From: Cryobacterium sp. M96
GTDB lineage: Bacteria; Actinomycetota; Actinomycetes; Actinomycetales; Microbacteriaceae
Direction: 5' to 3'
Length of the DNA stretch: 46,135 bases
Assembly: GCF_002929845.1 (NCBI RefSeq)
Contig: NZ_PJJS01000028.1
Span: 1-46,135 of the forward strand
Part shown: in pieces, positions 42,749-46,135 of the stretch
Layout of the letters: each line of letters starts with the position of its first letter
Position numbering within the stretch: position 1 is the first letter of the stretch
Made by a program: the position numbers and the translations under genes
Notes under the pieces: generated by a model
Told to the model about the DNA's origin: nothing
Databases searched by the model: none
Seen by the model: the letters and a program-made list of their open reading frames with translations, nothing else

Positions 42749-43147
42749 GTGATCTCAGACCAACAGCCCGAGCAGGAGTCCGATTCCGGCACCGGTGAGA
42801 GTGCCGGCGAATCGATCGTCGACAAGTCCACCGTCACCGTGCGGCGCTCGCCCCGCTTCTTCAACTTCATGCTCCTCGGCGCCCTGATCGGTGCGATCGC
42901 GGCCCTGGTTCTCACGGTCGTGTTTCCCGAGAACGCCGAGTTCGGGGCTACCCAGGTCTTCGGATTCCTGTTGCTCGCGTTCCTCACGCTGGGCGTCGCC
43001 CTGGGTGCCGTCGTCGCCATCATCATCGACCGTGTCATCTCCCGCCGCGGGAAGACGGTTGTCGTCGATAGAATGGCAGCTGTCGGTCCGAGCGATTCCG
43101 AGTCTCCGGATGCCGTATCCGACTCGTCGAATTCTGATCGGGACTAG
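42749..43147 (+). CDS. Small two-helix membrane protein near purF
   Basis: A 132-residue protein from GTG 42749: an acidic N-terminus, then SPRFFNFMLLGALIGAIAALVLTVVFPENAEFGATQVFGFLLLAFLTLGVALGAVVAIIIDRV with two transmembrane helices (about 37-58 and 68-93), and a Ser/Asp-rich tail. Similar small membrane proteins occur before purF in related actinobacteria. No function is known. It is on the same strand as purF, 116 bp ahead of it. Confidence 0.75.
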   Translation: MISDQQPEQESDSGTGESAGESIVDKSTVTVRRSPRFFNFMLLGALIGAIAALVLTVVFPENAEFGATQVFGFLLLAFLTLGVALGAVVAIIIDRVISRRGKTVVVDRMAAVGPSDSESPDAVSDSSNSDRD

Positions 43148-43263
43148 CCCAACCCGCCCTTCCCAACAACACGGCTCACCGGACCGAAGCGGAGAAGCTC
43201 CCGGTCACCCCACAACTCTCAGCACACACTTCCCCGAGCACTGATAGTAGAAGAGGCACCGAT

Positions 43264-44871
43264 TTGGCTGGCGGCGACGGACTTTTAGGCCATGATCTAC
43301 TCCCCGGAGAGAAGGGGCCGCAGGATGCCTGCGGCGTTTTCGGCGTCTGGGCTCCTGGTGAGGAGGTGGCTAAGCTCAGCTACTTCGGCCTCTATGCCCT
43401 GCAGCACCGGGGCCAGGAATCGGCCGGGATCGCCACGAGTGACGGCTCGAAGATCCTGATCTACAAGGACATGGGCCTGGTCTCCCAAGTCTTCAACGAG
43501 GCCGCGCTGAGCACACTGATCGGCCACATCGCCGTCGGGCACACCCGCTACTCGACCACCGGGTCGTCCAGCTGGCAAAACGCCCAGCCCACCCTGGGCC
43601 GCACCTCGGGCGGCACGGTCGCCCTCGGCCACAACGGCAACCTCACCAACACGGCCGAGCTCCTGCAGCTCGTGCACGAACGCTACCCGAAGGTGGAGGG
43701 CGAGCTCGCCCGCGGCAACACCACCGACACCGCAGTGATCACGGCCCTCTTCACCGGCGATCTCGACCACACCCTCGAAGCCACGGCGCTCGAGGTTCTG
43801 CCGCGTCTGCGCGGCGCCTTCAGCCTCGTCTTCATGGACGAGACCACCCTCTACGCCGCCCGCGACCCGCAGGGGGTGCGCCCGCTGGTGCTCGGCCGCC
43901 TCGAGCGTGGCTGGGTGGTCGCATCCGAAACCGCCGCCCTCGACATCGTGGGCGCCAGCTTCGTGCGCGAGGTCGAGCCGGGCGAGCTCATCACCATCGA
44001 CGAAGACGGCCTGCGCACGCAGCGCTTCGCCGAAGCGAAGCCCGCCGGCTGCGTGTTCGAGTACGTCTACCTGGCCCGGCCCGACACCACCATCGCCGGC
44101 CGCGGCGTGCACGAGGCGCGGGTCGAGATGGGCCGTCGCCTCGCCCAGGAGTACCCCGTCGAGGCCGACCTCGTCATCCCGACCCCCGAGTCCGGCACGC
44201 CGGCCGCGATCGGGTACGCGCAGGCATCCGGAATTCCGTTCGGCCAGGGTTTGGTGAAGAACTCCTACGTGGGGCGCACCTTCATCCAGCCGTCGGAGAC
44301 CATCCGCCAGCGGGGAATCAAGCTCAAGCTCAACCCGCTCAAGGCCGTGATCAAGGGCAAACGGCTGATCGTCGTCGACGACTCGATCGTGCGCGGCAAC
44401 ACCCAGCGTGCCCTGGTCAGCATGCTGCGGGAGGCCGGTGCGGCCGAGGTGCACGTGCGCATCTCGAGCCCGCCGATCACCTGGCCCTGCTTCTACGGCA
44501 TCGACTTCGCCTCCCGCGCGGAACTGATCGCGACCGGCCTCGGCGTCGACGAGGTGCGCCAGGCCATCGGCGCCGACTCGCTCGGGTACCTCTCACCGGA
44601 GGGCATGATCGCCGCCACCGAGCAGCCGCCCGAACGCCTATGCACGGCCTGCTTCACCGGGGTCTATCCGATCCCGCTGCCCGACTCAGCACACCTGGGC
44701 AAGAACCTGTTGGAACGTCCGGCCGCCGCCTCGAACGGATGCGACCCGGGCCCCGACTCGGAATTCGAGCCTCTGCTCGCCCCCACCTCACTGCGCCAGG
44801 AAGCACTGCGCGAAGAATCCTTGGTCACACAGGGTAAGCCCCCGATCGGCGACCCAGGAAGACAAGAATGA
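43264..44871 (+). CDS. purF: Amidophosphoribosyltransferase
   Basis: PurF makes phosphoribosylamine from PRPP and glutamine, the first step of purine synthesis. The TTG at 43264 gives 535 residues with a 22-residue propeptide (MAGGDGLLGHDLLPGEKGPQDA) before Cys23, the nucleophile exposed on processing; this matches actinobacterial PurF, so TTG is the start. Seen: ALQHRGQESAG, HNGNLTN, the PRPP loop VVDDSIVRGNT, and cysteines in AGCVFEY, WPCFYGID and LCTACFTG, the likely iron-sulphur ligands of the Bacillus type. AGAGG precedes the TTG. The stop overlaps purM. Confidence 0.98.
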   Translation: MAGGDGLLGHDLLPGEKGPQDACGVFGVWAPGEEVAKLSYFGLYALQHRGQESAGIATSDGSKILIYKDMGLVSQVFNEAALSTLIGHIAVGHTRYSTTGSSSWQNAQPTLGRTSGGTVALGHNGNLTNTAELLQLVHERYPKVEGELARGNTTDTAVITALFTGDLDHTLEATALEVLPRLRGAFSLVFMDETTLYAARDPQGVRPLVLGRLERGWVVASETAALDIVGASFVREVEPGELITIDEDGLRTQRFAEAKPAGCVFEYVYLARPDTTIAGRGVHEARVEMGRRLAQEYPVEADLVIPTPESGTPAAIGYAQASGIPFGQGLVKNSYVGRTFIQPSETIRQRGIKLKLNPLKAVIKGKRLIVVDDSIVRGNTQRALVSMLREAGAAEVHVRISSPPITWPCFYGIDFASRAELIATGLGVDEVRQAIGADSLGYLSPEGMIAATEQPPERLCTACFTGVYPIPLPDSAHLGKNLLERPAAASNGCDPGPDSEFEPLLAPTSLRQEALREESLVTQGKPPIGDPGRQE

Positions 44872-45971
44872 GCAACGCATCCTATGCGGCGGCCGGAGTG
44901 GACACCACGGCCGGCGACCTCGCCGTCTCCCTGATGAAGGAGGCCGTGTCGAACACGCACGGTCCCGAGGTGCTCGGCGGGTTCGGCGGTTTTGCCGGCC
45001 TCTACGACGTCTCCTTCCTCACCGGCTACACGCGCCCGCTGCTGGCCACGTCAACGGATGGCGTCGGCACCAAGGTTGCGATCGCCCAGGCCATCGACAA
45101 GCACGACACGATCGGCCAGGACCTTGTGGGCATGGTCGTCGACGACATCATCGTCGTCGGGGCCCGCCCGCTCTTCATGACCGACTACATTGCGTGCGGC
45201 AAGGTCGTCCCCGAGCGGATCGCGGACATCGTCGCGGGCATCGCCCGTGCCTGCGCCGCCACCGGCACCGCACTCGTCGGCGGCGAGACCGCCGAACACC
45301 CCGGCCTCCTCGGCGTTGACGACTACGACGTGGCCGGCGCCGCCACCGGGGTGGTGGAAGCCGACCAGGTGCTCGGCGCGGAGAAGGTCCGCCACGGTGA
45401 CGTCGTCGTGGCGCTGGCCTCTTCCGGCCTGCACTCCAACGGCTACTCGCTCGTGCGGCACATCCTCGCCAACCGCGGCATCGGCTACACCGACACGTCC
45501 GCCGATTTCGGAGGCGTGGTCGGCGAGGTCCTGCTCGAGCCGACGCGGCTCTACACCGGGCCGCTGCTCGGCGTGATCTCCGACCCGGAGCTCGCCGGCG
45601 TCGTGCACTCGCTCAGCCACGTCACCGGCGGCGGCATCGCGGCGAACCTCGCTCGCGTGCTCCCGCTCGGCGCCTGGGTGGAGGTCGACCGGTCCACCTG
45701 GTCGCCGTCCCCGGTCTTCCGGGTGCTCAGCGAACTCGCCGGCTCCTCGCTCGAGAGCGCGGAGGGCACCTGGAACCTGGGTGTCGGCATGTTCGCCGTC
45801 GTCGCGGCCGAATCGGCGTCATCCGTCATCGCGCGCCTCGCCACCGAGGGAGTGCCGGCCTGGGTGGCCGGCCGTGTCTCGACCGCCCCGCACGACCTCG
45901 CGGGCTTTGAGCAGGGTGCCAAGGGCGTGAACGGCGGCGCCGTGCGCCTGGTCGGCGGCTACGCGCTCTAG
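44868..45971 (+). CDS. purM: Phosphoribosylformylglycinamidine cyclo-ligase
   Basis: PurM (AIR synthase) converts FGAM to AIR. The 367 residues show YAAAGVDTTAGDLAVSLMKEAV, LLATSTDGVGTKVAIAQAIDKHDTIGQDLVGMVVDDIIVVGARPLFMTDYIACGK, VGGETAEHPGLL, SSGLHSNGYSLVRHIL and SHVTGGGIAANLARVLP. It overlaps purF by 4 bp (ATGA), so the two are co-translated. It is followed by two palindromes. Confidence 0.98.
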   Translation: MSNASYAAAGVDTTAGDLAVSLMKEAVSNTHGPEVLGGFGGFAGLYDVSFLTGYTRPLLATSTDGVGTKVAIAQAIDKHDTIGQDLVGMVVDDIIVVGARPLFMTDYIACGKVVPERIADIVAGIARACAATGTALVGGETAEHPGLLGVDDYDVAGAATGVVEADQVLGAEKVRHGDVVVALASSGLHSNGYSLVRHILANRGIGYTDTSADFGGVVGEVLLEPTRLYTGPLLGVISDPELAGVVHSLSHVTGGGIAANLARVLPLGAWVEVDRSTWSPSPVFRVLSELAGSSLESAEGTWNLGVGMFAVVAAESASSVIARLATEGVPAWVAGRVSTAPHDLAGFEQGAKGVNGGAVRLVGGYAL

Positions 45972-45978
45972 CCAGGCC

Positions 45979-46014
45979 GCCCGGCGGGGCGCCTCGTGGG
46001 GCGCCCCGCCGGGC
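45979..46014 (+). terminator. GC-rich hairpin after purM
   Basis: GCCCGGCGGGGCGCC (45979-45993) and GGCGCCCCGCCGGGC (46000-46014) are perfect 15-bp arms around a 6-nt loop, 8 bp after the purM stop. There is no T-tract, as is common in actinobacterial terminators. Confidence 0.75.
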
Positions 46015-46019
46015 GCCCC

Positions 46020-46071
46020 GTGCGCGTAAATGGCCGCCATCGGTGAAACGATGGCGGCCATTTGCGCGCAC
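46020..46071. repeat. Intergenic palindrome, copy 2 of the GTGCGC...ATGGCGGC family
   Basis: The left arm 46020-46042 and right arm 46049-46071 pair at 22 of 23 positions (the other is G-T) around the loop GTGAAA. It shares outer GTGCGC and inner GCCGCCAT blocks with 11093-11148. It directly follows the purM terminator. Confidence 0.85.
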
Positions 46072-46105
46072 CCGCTGAGGCACGGGGCCGCGGAGGAGCA
46101 AAGCT

Positions 46106-46135
46106 CGGCGAGCCGAGCCGAGCCGAGCCGAGCCG
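46106..46135 (+). repeat. 5-bp tandem repeat at the right edge (AGCCG)n
   Basis: AGCCG is repeated five times to the end of the window (46111-46135). It may continue past the edge; its full length cannot be seen. Confidence 0.8.

Overview
The window looks like chromosome from a high-GC actinobacterium, most likely a Microbacteriaceae member (Cryobacterium-like). The signs are strong GC bias at third codon positions, frequent GTG/TTG starts, stop-start overlaps, the recurrent hexamer CGGATG/CATCCG, small PurL with separate PurS and PurQ, an iron-sulphur type PurF, and families typical of the group (DUF3151, DUF3817, Rv2629-like protein, SCP-like protein near purF). The genus is inference from sequence style, not from a search.

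Most of the window is a purine-biosynthesis neighbourhood opened up by accessory genes. Purine genes present are purA (6085-7371, +), purL (12323-14632, -), purQ and purS (30860-31827, -), purC (38122-39093, -), purD (39427-40704, -), purF and purM (43264-45971, +). Between them: (1) 1-5581, the end of an HNH/DUF222 protein, an NTF2-like protein, an Rv2629/baeRF protein, and an ABC-ATPase/YhgE-Pip/TetR cassette with a perfect 16-bp operator over its promoter; (2) 5590-11069, DUF3151, purA, GNAT, EamA transporter, chorismate mutase, SDR; (3) 11184-17055, a DUF559-type protein, purL, DUF3817, an aldo/keto reductase and a hexapeptide-repeat protein; (4) 17100-21030, a scrap island with an IS1380-like fragment, an intact hipBA-like pair, a decayed wax-ester synthase/DGAT gene and a truncated IS4-type transposase; (5) 21032-24848, a PduO-type cobalamin adenosyltransferase divergent from an adenosylcobalamin-dependent ribonucleotide reductase with an NrdR-box-like palindrome; (6) 24858-29298, an alcohol dehydrogenase remnant, a TetR regulator and a divergent E1alpha/E1beta/E2 2-oxoacid dehydrogenase operon without E3; (7) 29354-30800, a cupin and a TDT/SLAC1 transporter; (8) 31867-36361, a tryptophan-to-anthranilate cluster (kynA, an amidohydrolase, kynU) with a divergent TetR gene; (9) 36464-37973, two VOC proteins; (10) 41397-42478, a leaderless-looking NAD(P)-binding protein with a MarR regulator.

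The genes that fit together best are the purine pathway; the adenosyltransferase with nrdJ (cofactor supply for its user); kynA-amidohydrolase-kynU, where the amidohydrolase stands where a kynurenine formamidase is needed and no classical one is seen; and the ABC-like protein with the YhgE/Pip membrane protein.

The most unusual non-coding signal is repeat DNA: at least four kinds of long intergenic palindrome (three of them in two copies each), and short tandem repeats at many gene junctions. Some repeats have entered coding sequence, notably the N-terminus and middle of the amidohydrolase, the 3' end of purD and the tail of the EamA transporter. No tRNA, rRNA or CRISPR array was recognised.
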